Below, piece by piece: positions 21,251 through 31,275 of a stretch of 64,000 nucleotides of DNA. The notes under the pieces are model-generated. The model saw only the letters and a list, made by a program, of their open reading frames with translations, was not told where the DNA came from and ran no database searches. Source of the stretch: Sycon ciliatum (taxonomy: Eukaryota > Porifera > Calcarea > Leucosolenida > Sycettidae); assembly GCF_964019385.1 (NCBI RefSeq), contig NC_088655.1:28029464-28093463 (forward strand). The letters are read 5' to 3'. The first letter of the stretch is position 1; each line of letters begins with the position of its first letter. The translations under genes were made by a program, and so were the position numbers.

Positions 21251-21636
21251 GCTTGTACATATACTTGCCCGGATCATCATCATCATCTGTGTTGCTGCGT
21301 TGCCGAAAAAATATACATGTAAAGTAGTAGTAAAATATAATAATAAAATAATAAACTAGGCCTGTGGGACTGCCCTATTCAAAATTTAATAATAATAAAT
21401 AATAATAAACGGCATTAACCCTTTAAGGACCATATGACGGTACTTTTTCGAATGCACTGACTGTGGACAGTTGTGACTTTTTCAGCTCCGTAGTGTTTGA
21501 CAGCCCAGCCGGCAACAGGCCGGTCTGGAAGTAGGACAGTAGTATTAGTGGCAGTGTAGGGTAGCATAGCCATAGGGTAGTAGGGTAGCGTAGTGTAGGG
21601 GTGTAAGCAGTCAAAATCAGGGAGAACCTCTTCACC
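21251..21636. other. 5' flank of the large LINE
   Basis: AT-rich with (AAT)n at about 21340-21410. TTAACCCTTTAAGGACC at 21416 resembles a TTAA-element end without a visible partner. The 5' UTR of the LINE probably starts in this stretch. Confidence 0.4.
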
Positions 21637-22892
21637 ATGGGCGAGCTCGCAGGAGAGCCTGCGATGAAACTGCTCTGCTCCCTCCCGGGCATAGAGCAGA
21701 CTCTGCTCAGCGTGCTGCAGACCCTGACGTCTCATATCAGCGAGTCGAGGGATCGTGAGGGTCGTCTCCATCAGCGTGTGGACGATCTCTCCACGCAGCT
21801 CCTAGCCCCACGTGAGGAATTTTGTTCACTGCAGAAATCCGCCATTGTTGTTCCCGACAAGGCCCCTGCACGATCTACTCAGCACCAAGTCCAAGGCGAC
21901 AAATCTCGTACCCGTACGAAACCTCGTAACCGTCCTCCCCAGCAGGGCCAGCCTGACCCAGCTGCAGCAGCAAACCAGCTCGACCCAGCCGATGCAGATG
22001 CTGGACAACAGTCAGGGCAGATCGACGTGGCCTCTGGCTCTGCACAGCACGAAACCGTACCCGTACGGACGACCCCGGCTTTGTCGATCCTGAGCCTGTG
22101 CAATCAGACTGCGAGAAGAGCCACCCTATCATGGCCGTCATCAAGGATGACAGTTGGAAATTAGTTGCGGCGGGCCCGCCAAGAAAGAAGCGATCTGTGT
22201 TCTTTGTGGGCAACTTGAGCCACGACTGCACAGTGGACAGTCTCACTGAGTTTGTACACCGTAGGTCGGAAAGCGTAGGGACGCCTGTCAAAGCCCACCA
22301 ATGCAGCCTACATACAGCCGGAAAAGGACAAGTGTCAGCCAGGATATCGGTTGATGCCACCTCCAAGCTGACAGTGACGTCCGCCAATTTCTGGCCAAGG
22401 CCACTCTACTGCAGGCCGTGGAGATTCCACACCTCCACAAATGCGAATGCAGCCAACAGCACCAGCAGCAGCAAGAGCAGCCGCCACAACAAGAACAACA
22501 ACAGCACCAGCAGCAGCACCAGCAGTCGCCGCAGTAGCACCAGTAGTCACCGCAGCAGCACCAGCAGTCGCCGCAGCAGCAGTAGCACCAGTAGTCACCG
22601 CAGCAGCACCAGCAGTCGCCGCAGCAGCAGTAGCGACAGTAGCACCAACCAGCTGGAAGCACAGCAGCATGATCAAGAGCAACAGCAACTTGGGATTGCC
22701 GCCACGAGAAATGACTTCCTGAGCGCGAGTCGTGGCCTGTCCGCTGCCGCTGCCGGCACACCTGTAACCACGCCACACAGCCACAAACGTTCTTCTGCCG
22801 AGCGGTCACCTGATTCGCTGTCGCATGATGCGAAGCGTCCTGCCCAGCCTGGTGCGCAGCCACCCCGGCAGGATAACCAATCCTCACAATGA
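21637..22892 (+). pseudogene. LINE ORF1-like protein with one frameshift
   Basis: From ATG 21637, MGELAGEPAMKLLCSLPGIE leads into a short coiled-coil-like stretch (SESRDREGRLHQRVDDL) and a basic Gln/Pro-rich linker. About position 22070 the frame must shift to continue as DDPGFVDPEPVQSDCEKS. A domain with RSVFFVGNLSHDCTVDSL and SANFWPRPLYCRPWRF follows. The F.G.L ... FWP..L..RPW pattern is found in ORF1 proteins of CR1-like elements that bind RNA. The C-terminus is a Ser/Thr/Arg triplet-expanded run ending near 22892, just before ORF2. It would package the LINE RNA. Confidence 0.65.
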
Positions 22893-25800
22893 TGGCTCCA
22901 ACACGTGCACGGCAACCACCTAGAATGCTCCGCCTCATGCTGACAAATGCTTTCGGTATCTTGTCAAAACTTGGGGAGTTCCAAGCTTCTCTCAATGCCC
23001 ACCACCCAGACATTGTCATCGTCACGGAGACAAAAGTCACGGAGGACAAGGCCACGCCTGCTGACCTCACATTCCCTGGATACTTCCCACCAGTTTGAAG
23101 GGACCGTACGGCCCAGGGGGGCGGTGTTGCTATCTGGATTCGGGCCGACCTGGCTTTCACAGAACTAGAATGTATTGATACTGGTGGAAATGAAATCCTG
23201 TGGGTTCGCCTCAAGACAGCAGCTGGCCCATCCATTGGAGTATGTGCTGTGTATCGCTCAGGTTCATCCGCTGATGGAGACATCTCTGCCCTAAACAGCA
23301 TCAGCTCTGGCATAGATGAAGCTAGGCAATGCTGCCAGAATATCATCGTTGCAGGTGACCTAAATGTTCACAACCGGGAATGGCTAGGCAGCAGTAGAAC
23401 TTCCCCTGCTGGTGAAGCTGCTGAAGATCTGTGTTACCACCATTGCCTCGATCAGCATGTCCATGAGCCAACACGTGGCAATAATATCCTCGACCTCATA
23501 ATGTCAGATATCCCTGGAAGCGTCATCTCAACTCTCCATCCACCTCTAGGGAAATCTGACCACGCAGTTGTGGTAACTGACTTTGAAGTTGCCCCCTCCT
23601 GTGACCGTCCCAGTAAGCGAACCGTGTGGCGCTACCAGCATGCTGACTGGCCTCGGCTACGGGCTTTCTTTCGGCCCACAAACTGGGTGTTGACTGATGA
23701 CAACAGCATTGACGTCTCTTGTGTGAAACTCACACAGAAGATCAAAGAGGGCATGCAGATATTCATTCCATCCAAAACCCTGAAGCTAGGCCAGGGAGAC
23801 CCAGCCTGGTGGTCACCTGAGTGCCAGGAAGCTGTTGACAGGACGCAACGTGCCTGGCGACGTCACCGATCTTCGCCCAACAATGCACACCTGCGGCTGG
23901 CCTACTCTATGGCAACAGGTGAAGCAACAAACTGTCTGCACAGAGCCAAGCAAGCGCACACTACCAGTATCCGCCGAAAGATAAGAGAAGGTGCCCTTTC
24001 CAGCCGACAATGGTGGACAACCGTCAAGCGAGCAGGTGGGCAAGGACACCGCTCTGCAGACATACCTGTTCTGCGTGCGTCGAACGGAACTGAGCACACC
24101 ACCTGCAGCGAAAAGGCCGAAGCATTCGGGCAGTATTTCTCCGCAAAGTGCAGTCTTGGTGACAACGACTTGCAAGCCAACAGCCTCCCTCCAGTCCGCC
24201 CCCGATCTCAAGCCCAACTCCGCAATGTCCACTTTCGGCCGAGCACGGTTGAGCGGAAGCTGAGGCAACTCCACCCCGCCAAAGCCACGGGTCCAAATGG
24301 CATCCCCAGGCGTGTACTCCGGCAATGCAGCAAAGAGCTGGCTGCACCAGTGTCTCGGCTCTTTTCGCAGGCCTTCCACCAAGGTCGGCAACCTACAATG
24401 TGGAAGACGGCAATGGTTGTGCCGGTGCACAAGAAAAAATCCAAGTCTGATGTTAAGAACTACCGCCCGATCTCCCTCCTCTCTATTCTGTCGAAAGTCA
24501 TGGAGGCCATTATTAACCACTCAATCCGACAGTTCCTGGAGGCACACATCATCTTATCGAAAAGTCAGTATGGCTTCCGCAGCCAACTCGGCACCCAGGA
24601 CATACTCACGCTACTCAACTACCAATGGAGTCGCGTTGCAGCCAGAGGTGGTGTAGTTCGAGTCATTGCAGTTGATGTGGCTAGCGCATTCGACCGCGTC
24701 TCTCATGTAGGCGTTTTGCACAAGGCACAATGCTATGGTGTAACTGGTCCACTTCTCGCTTGGCTGAGGGATTACCTGACTGATCGTCACTTGAGGGTTG
24801 CAGTTGGAGGTAAACTTTCCAGTCCGTACCCGACCAAAGCTGGCGTGCCGCAGGGCAGTATCCTTGGTCCCACCCTGTTCATCCTCTACACCAATGATGG
24901 CGAGGACCACCTCCCACCAGGTATGGAGCTAGCCGCCTACGCTGACGACACCACTCTCTTCCACTGCCTCACATCAAGAGCTGACATTGACTGTGGCTCC
25001 GAGCTCCTCCAGCAGGGCATTGATGCGTTTTCCCGTTGGGGACATAAGTGGAGGATCAAATTTGAGCCCTCCAAGACGCAGGCTATGTCTATAGGCCACC
25101 ATCGCCAGCCCTGGGAGCTCCCTCGAGCAACATTTGACGGCACACCGGTCAGTGAAGAGAGTCGGCTGAAACTCCTGGGAGTCACCTTTGACGACACCCT
25201 GAGCTACTCCTTCCACCTCCGCTCCCTAGCTTCCCGTGCTAACCAGCGGATTGGCTTCCTGAAGCGAGCGTCTTCCATTCTGGACGCCGAGAGCCGCCAA
25301 CGCGTCTACAACGGCTTTGTGCGACCCACACTCGAGTATTGCCCCTAAGGGCGCGGTCACACATGCACTGGGATTCGCTTCGGCGACGAGGTTCGGCGGC
25401 AGCGAGCCTGGTGTCGCTCCAGCGAAACCACGTGTGTATGGTCACACATACAGACAGGGCACAACTCCTACTTTGGCGGAAAATGAGACTGTGGTGCATA
25501 CGGTACGGAGAATGGACGAGGTCAATGACTATCTTGCACGCATTTTTGTTGCATGGACATCATACGCATACAAATTTCTCGTAGCAAGTCCATATACAGC
25601 AGACCGTGGTGTTTTCCGCTGAAGCGAATCCGCAGAAGCGACAGTCTCGCTTCGAAAATTTTGGAGGAAGCGGATTGGAGTTTCCGCTGAAGCGGAAGTT
25701 CCGCTTTTCGCCGTTGCCATGCCATTTTTCGCTCCTGCGACCTCGCTTCAGCGTATACGCTACTTTCGAGTGCATGTGTGACCGGGCCCTTAGTGTGGAT

Positions 25801-26254
25801 GGGCTCACCCTCGTCCCATCTTAAGAAGCTGGACCAGATCCAGCGAAGGGCCCTCCACATCATCGGAGCAGGTACTTGGCTCCCTAGCCTGGCACTCCGT
25901 CGCCTGGTAGCTGCACTTGCCTATACCTACAAGCTCTGCTATCTAGATGCATCCAGCCCTCTGAAGCAGATGCTGCCTAGACCAGCCACTCACCGTGCCC
26001 CCGAGACAAGACCTACTCGTCAGTCTCTCCAGCTGCAGGATTCCCATCCATACGAGATGACAACTGGCCTGCCTGCCAACACCCGGAATAGCTGTCTCCA
26101 AGGATTCCCTTCGTGCACTGTTGCAACATGGAATGCCCTGCCACCAGACCTGTTCCACCACCCACCCGCCCAGCCTCACATGCAAAGCTTTAAGAAAAAG
26201 GTATACCGTCACCTTCTTGCTCAGGACTGGCTCTCTGCTACTGATGCACTTTGA
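22889..26254 (+). pseudogene. LINE ORF2: AP endonuclease plus reverse transcriptase, nearly intact
   Basis: The frame opens at 22889 (ATG ATG) overlapping the ORF1 stop. The endonuclease shows LTNAFGILSKLGEF, IVTETK, VAGDLNVHNREW and KSDHAVVVTDF, giving the catalytic N, E, D/N and DH residues. An in-frame TGA at 23096-23098 is the only early lesion. The RT follows with NYRPISLLSILSKVME, VAVDVASAFDRVSHVG (as VIAVDVASAFDR), GVPQGSILGPTLFILY and AAYADDTTLF. After PTLEYCP the frame is interrupted at 25346-25792 by a MITE and resumes with LVWMGSPSSHLKKLDQIQRR to SATDAL-stop. The 3' UTR runs into the assembly gap. Element clade is CR1/jockey-like by ORF order. Confidence 0.88.
25346..25792. mobile_element. 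MITE inserted in LINE ORF2
   Basis: Ends read TAAGGGCGCGGTCACACATG and, inverted, TAAGGGCCCGGTCACACATG, matching over about 25 bases. The interior is rich in GAAGCG/CGCTTC motifs arranged in both orientations. The LINE reading frame (EYCP/LVWMG) is continuous once this segment is skipped. Flanking TA/TTA suggests a short target duplication, but its exact length cannot be fixed. Confidence 0.8.
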
Positions 26255-26300
26255 ATCTGCTCGCCAACGCTTTCCCTGTTCTTATTAGTGTTCAGCTGCT

Positions 26301-26500
26301 NNNNNNNNNNNNNNNNNNNNNNNNNNNNNNNNNNNNNNNNNNNNNNNNNNNNNNNNNNNNNNNNNNNNNNNNNNNNNNNNNNNNNNNNNNNNNNNNNNNN
26401 NNNNNNNNNNNNNNNNNNNNNNNNNNNNNNNNNNNNNNNNNNNNNNNNNNNNNNNNNNNNNNNNNNNNNNNNNNNNNNNNNNNNNNNNNNNNNNNNNNNN
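26301..26500. other. Assembly gap (200 N)
   Basis: Exactly 200 undetermined bases, probably a fixed-size scaffold gap. It removes the 3' end of the LINE, so anything spanning it is unreliable. Confidence 0.99.
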
Positions 26501-27060
26501 AAGGGGGGGCCAATGTGGAACCCACCTATGGAATGTTGGATGACACTTACTTGAACAGTCAAGTCCAGTTTTTACATTCAGTCTTCTGCCACGAACTCCA
26601 GATTTCCGGACATTGCAGGCTGTGCACTCAGGAGCATCATCCTCAGGGTAGCTTTACCATTCCGCTTTATATAGCCATTGTTGTAGCAGAAGAAGGGCTC
26701 GCTCATTTCCGCCATCTTCCCATCAAAAAGCAGTGCGGGTCTCTCGCCAGTAGAGAGTCTTCCAGAGTCATTTCTGCGTCTATGCATACCAAGGCATTCT
26801 GCATACATTGATCGCACCAGTTACCCTAGGGAATGTTCATGGTGACACCATTATGGACGGTAAATGCTGAGACCGATACCGCTGCCAAGCAGTAAAAAGG
26901 AAAGGGATAGGAGACCACACAAAATAGTTTTACACCTACCCACGGTAAAGTACATACACTTAATAGTAGATCCCCCAGATAGGCATTAGCCTTTGGGTAA
27001 TCCTGAAATAAAAATAAAAAATAATTAAAAAATATCAAATTATTGTCTCCTCGCCGCGTG
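26501..27060 (+). repeat. LINE 3'-end sequence after the gap
   Basis: At 26968-27010 CAGATAGGCATTAGCCTTTG and GGGTAATCCTGAAATAAA match a LINE tail also seen at 57686-57740. ATCAAATTATTGTCTCCTCG at 27034 matches another tail at 50148. Between 26501 and 26960 no gene is recognised. Confidence 0.55.
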
Positions 27061-27173
27061 TTTAAATTAAAAAATAAATAAAACGTCTAGCAGCGATTGC
27101 TGATGCTAGTACCAGAGCTATCCTATTATAACTGTATAATACACTGAAGGAGTGCATGGCAGGGCGGTAAAGA

Positions 27174-27296
27174 CAGCAGCGGCGGATCCAGCGATCTCTA
27201 CAGGGGTTGCAGTATAGTCAAAACTGAATAGCTGATACATGTACATTTACGACATCTCGGGGGTTTCGCGAAACCCCGCCTGATCCGCCCCTGGAT
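27174..27296. mobile_element. Small hAT-like MITE with GGCGGATC ends
   Basis: Left end CAGCGGCGGATCCAGCG and right end CTGATCCGCCCCTGG are imperfect inverses. The CAGGGGCGGATC-type terminus is common in hAT MITEs of many animals. No target duplication is clear. Confidence 0.5.
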
Positions 27297-27471
27297 AGTG
27301 TGATCATTATCATTAATTTTTACCTCTGTTTCACAAATAGAAGACCTTTGAGAATTTGTCAAAGACAATCATAATCTTTTCCATTTACTGGTACATGTAG
27401 TGGGAGGCTGTGAGTTGCAAATAGCAAACAGTGGATGGCTAATGTCCATCAGTTTTCACAGACTTCACAGC

Positions 27472-28789
27472 TAGCCATTGGCAGACTATGCTCAGCCAAT
27501 CGTCAAATTATGCTTTTGATTATGTCACAATTATGCCAACAAATATGCTGAATTATGCTCGGTTCCACTATGTATTCACGCTGTACGAGGTGATTTGGCT
27601 TTTTTAACATGGTTGTAAAATGACGTTTTTTCAGCCACTTCTAGGCAAGCTACGTCCAAATAAATTGTTGCAAGTGGAGTGCTATCCTTCATGCCTGTTG
27701 TCTAAAAAAAGGGGAATGATCCCACTTTGGAAAGTGTCTGGAATCATGTCTACTTTCATAGTATTCTCAGGGTTCAAATAATTGGTGTGTCATTTTTTAA
27801 CAAATTTGTAAAATGGCATCACCGAAGGATGTACCCAGAGTGCTTGACAGTGCTCAACACCACAAAGGTAGAGCGTAATACACAACAGAACAACAAGGAC
27901 AATCAAGGCTTGTTTGCTGCTACTTCAAGTTTCATGCTCACGCAATCATCAGGCAACAGCTGTTGCCTGATGATTGCGTGAGCATGAAACTTGAAGTAGC
28001 AGCAAACAAGCCTTGATTGTCCTTGTTGTTCTGTTGTGTAAAATGCATCACAAACTGGGATATTCGGTCATCAATGTTCTGAAGTTGATAGATATTACTT
28101 CAAGGAATGCTGGTGGATGAAAATTAATCTGTCAACTGCATTGTATGCTGCCCCAAAGCCGTGTTTTTGTATTGTAACTAGTGGCTGTGGCATACGGTAG
28201 AATTGGATAGGTAGCATAGCATTGCAGCCATGTTTTCGTTCTCATAGAGTGTATTCCGTGACCTACTGTTCTTCATTGTTGTCTTTAGTGATGGCCAAGA
28301 CAGCCTGACGCCGTCCAAAGGCCCTGCGGAAGCAATTCACTGCCCTCCTCGTCCATTCAGGGGCTTATTTTACACATTTTACACAAAACAGCAAAGCACC
28401 CACCACTTGGTATACCGACGTGGCAGGGAGAATTAAATTATATGCACCAAATTTTCTGGTCAATGTTGATCTACGATAAACTGGCTCTCATTTGCCACCA
28501 CCCATGTTTCGATATAGCCATCCGGAGCAGAAAACAGCCAGAAGAAAAGCAAATTTTACACATTTGTTAAAAAATGCCAAATGTTAAAAAAAGCCAAATC
28601 ACTTCGTACATAGAGGATTGAGAAACCACGCATACACACACGGCCATGCCCTAAGCATAATTTTTATCTAAACTGAAAGATTATGCCGACCTTACACGTT
28701 GGAATCCGTATTTTATGCCGGAGCATAATTTTTTGACGAAATCCCAAGATTATGCCAAATATTATGCCGGCATAATCCGCCAAGGGCTA
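27472..28789. mobile_element. hAT element with 8-bp target duplication, 1.3 kb
   Basis: It starts TAGCCATTGGCAGACTATGC and ends GCATAATCCGCCAAGGGCTA. The 8-base repeat TTCACAGC flanks it exactly (27464-27471 and 28790-28797). Many TTATGC/GCATAA motifs cluster near both ends. No transposase frame is present, and a palindromic foldback element is nested at about 27829-28040. The termini relate it to the 0.2-kb copies at 11708, 12269 and 40725 and to the 1.36-kb copy at 47172. Confidence 0.9.
27879..28040. repeat. 162-bp perfect palindrome (81-bp arms, no spacer)
   Basis: The left arm from TACACAACAG to CAGGCAACAG is the exact reverse complement of the right arm from CTGTTGCCTG to CTGTTGTGTA. 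It is the body of a foldback element whose other copy lies at 1046-1430. On the left, about 50 further bases (GGATGTACCCAGAGTGCT ...) belong to the element. AAATGGCATCAC before and AAATGCATCAC after may be a target duplication of about 12 bases. Confidence 0.95.
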
Positions 28790-28965
28790 TTCACAGCAGC
28801 TACTCATGTGAGTGTGAGCGTACCCTAACAGATGCGTGTAAGAGGGCAAAGAGCCGCGAGATTTGAGGTGCCAACTGCAAAATCAACATGACTGGTCACG
28901 TGTAAAGTATCCGTTTGTGTACGGTCGGCGGTTATGGCTTGTGTGTTCGAGGTAGACATGCGTGC

Positions 28966-29047
<82 letters not shown>

Positions 29048-29057
29048 ATGCATGTGT

Positions 29058-29140
<83 letters not shown>

Positions 29141-29345
29141 TGTGTCTGTGTGTTTGTGTCACGTCACACAGTGTGTGCGTGCTTGTGTGTGTGTGTGTGT
29201 GTGTGTGTGCGTGCGTGTGTGTGTGCGTGTGTGTGTGTCTGTGTGTTTGTGTCACGTCACACAGCGTGTGCGTGTGTGTGTATGTTTGTATGTTTGTATG
29301 TGTGCGTGCGTGCGCGTGCGTGCGTGGGTGCGTGTGTGTGTGTGT
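28966..29345. repeat. Long (GT)n microsatellite
   Basis: About 380 bases of GT repeat with a few unique islands, including a duplicated TGTGTTTGTGTCACGTCACA segment. It lies in the presumed first intron of the Ig-domain gene. Long open frames across it (CVCV / HTHT peptides) are artefacts of the repeat. Confidence 0.95.
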
Positions 29346-29443
29346 GTGTGCACTTTGTATACATTGTACAATCATGTACCGCTGGCTTTTGCAATAAAAG
29401 ATTAACTGAAAATTACTCATCACAATGTGATCGCTAGTCTCAC

Positions 29444-29825
29444 CGATGACATGTAGGTGCACCTTGCCGATAGTAGTGGGGTCTGCAGCTCCCTTGTTGT
29501 CATACATCCAAGTACATGTATACCATCCCTCGTCCGCTTCGGATACGTTCAAGATTCGTACCTTGCCCTCGTCGTCGACACGTTTGCGGACATCGGCAAC
29601 AGGCAAGGGATTCACGCTCTGGTCGCTGCCAAAGAACCAGCTCACTGGTTTCCCGGCATACTGAACTGACGGGACTCCAGGGCACTCGAGCAACACATTC
29701 GAACCGGCGTGGACGTGCGAGATGAGATGCTGAAGGAAGGTCGTTTTCGGGATCACACTACTTAAGCACCGGTGTTCAGTCGACACTATTGCCGAAAGAA
29801 CAAGGAGAACTGCTCGAATATCCAT
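29444..29825 (-). CDS. First exon: signal peptide plus one immunoglobulin domain (partial gene)
   Basis: ATG at 29823-29825 begins MDIRAVLLVLSAIVSTEHRC, a good signal peptide. An Ig fold follows with GSNVLLECPG (B-strand Cys), VSWFFGSD (C-strand Trp), then VRILNVSEADEGWYTCTWMY with the D.G.Y.C F-strand signature. The exon ends HLHVI plus one base at a GTGAG donor (29443), phase 1, the usual phase for Ig-domain exons. The mature protein would be secreted or the outer part of a receptor. Later exons would lie at lower coordinates, but only repeats and a gap are found down to 26300, so they are distant, lost or in the gap. It could also be a retro-duplicated or orphan exon. Confidence 0.7.
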
Positions 29826-30599
29826 AGCAGCTTTGTGATACTGTGGACACCAGTAACATTTTCCACAGCACTTTAGCACGGACTACGGCTAGGATAATCT
29901 ACAGGAATGTGTCACGAATGTGTCCCTCCGCTTTCAGTGCTGCAAGACAGGTTCAGGGCAAACAGGCAGCGGACAAGAGTCATGGCCGAATCCTACTGGT
30001 ACTAGTGTGATACTGCCAGTAGTCTGTCAGTACTCCTGGGTACACATGTACTTTTTGTAGTCATCTGGAGATCGAAATACCCACTGCAGCTGTCCAGAGA
30101 TTTATTCCTGTGGGTTATCTGGCTAGTATGGGCCCGTTTCAGCCAATCACTTTCGCCTCATCTGGTCAACGACGTAGATGGGTAGAGGTTTGTCTTGGCC
30201 CGGTGTAACCGCGGAAAATGGTTCCAGGCATACACCGGTAAACCACATGGAACCGTTTTCGCAGCGAAAACGGCTCCACCCTAGCCGCGAAAACGGCTCT
30301 ATGGCCCTCTTGGAACCGTTTTCGGGAATGGGGCCTGAAAACGGTTCCAGCTAGCCGCGAAAACAGCAGGTCGGCATACATGTAGAGACAGATACATGAT
30401 TGTACGTCCATGTCCATGTAGCTATGTACGAAAACGCCATATATGAACAACTCCGTACTATTTTATCAGTGTTATTCCAAAATCGATTTTCGTGTGAGCC
30501 AGTACAGCGGGGTCTGGGAAACGGTTGGGATTTTGTAGCTCCAATGATATGACGGCTTTTTGGTAGTTTATGCTAGCGGCCTTGTGCCTGTCAAACGTG
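29826..30599. other. 5' flank of the Ig exon with a GTTTTCG/CGAAAAC motif cluster
   Basis: From about 30205 to 30365, GGAACCGTTTTCG and CGCGAAAACGGCTC alternate in both orientations, with a palindromic pair around 30255 (CCGTTTTCGCAGCGAAAACGG). It may be a small MITE or a regulatory motif array. No gene is supported. Confidence 0.5.
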
Positions 30600-30603
30600 C
30601 CTG

Positions 30604-30930
30604 ATGCAGAGTGGACGATGTTGCCGCTGCAACGGCAAATCCACCTGTGTCAGGTGTGAGGTCTGTGGGAAACACCCTAGTAAAATAAATAAAAATAATA
30701 ATAATAATAATAAGAATGCAACAAGGCTGGCCGCCTTTGCACAAACTGCTATCTTCGGCGAAGGATCATTGCCGAAATCGAACCCCAACACCCAGCTCCC
30801 AGTCGACAGTTGGGGAGGCTCGTACCAGGTAGCAGTTTTGAAGCTGCTACGGGAACCAACGGACGTACAGATGATACGGTAAATGTCACGGATCAACAGC
30901 CGCAAGAAACTCGCGGATCGGCACAATGCA
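30604..30930 (+). pseudogene. 5' part of an RLE-type LINE: Cys-rich finger
   Basis: GRCCRCNGKSTCVRCEVCGK is a cysteine cluster like N-terminal zinc fingers of some restriction-endonuclease-type LINEs. An (AAT)n run at 30689-30713 interrupts it. Further on another frame reads DTVNVTDQQPQETRGSAQCK up to a MITE insertion near 30935. Whether this belongs to the RT downstream is an inference from position and frame. Confidence 0.45.
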
Positions 30931-30934
30931 AGTA

Positions 30935-31275
30935 GGGAGGTTCTGCTATACGTGAAACGTAGAGAAATCACGTAGAGAGCAGGTGTCTGGGTTAGAGTCT
31001 ACGGCTTCGCGTGTTTTGGGTCAAGATTTCTACGCGGAGATGAGGTTCTCTACGTTGTGGCACACGCAGAGAAAATGCGTACGGTTCTGCTGGGTATCAT
31101 TCGAGTGCAGGCAGAAAACTGCCAAATATGGAAGGGGGAATTCCCAGTACACATTCCACGTGACTTCTCTACGTGAAACGTAGAGCAGAACAGGATTTCT
31201 TTACGTTACGGGAACGCGAAGAGAGTTCGCGTGTTTCTTTGCGTCGCGTTCCCATAACGTAGAGCAGAACCTACG
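30935..31275. mobile_element. MITE with AGGTTCTGCT termini
   Basis: AGGTTCTGCTATACGTGAAA on the left matches, inverted, CGTAGAGCAGAACCT on the right. CTCTACGT/ACGTAGAG motifs recur at least five times inside, typical of subterminal binding sites. It separates the Cys-rich fragment from the RT frame. Confidence 0.6.

Noticed and set aside
22441..22722. Ala/Thr-rich antifreeze-like peptide frame
   Set aside because: It is an alternate frame of the Ser/Arg triplet run at the end of LINE ORF1.
28915..29437. Cys/Val-rich and His/Thr-rich open frames over the GT repeat
   Set aside because: Pure consequence of dinucleotide repetition (TGTGTG = CV, CACACA = HT).
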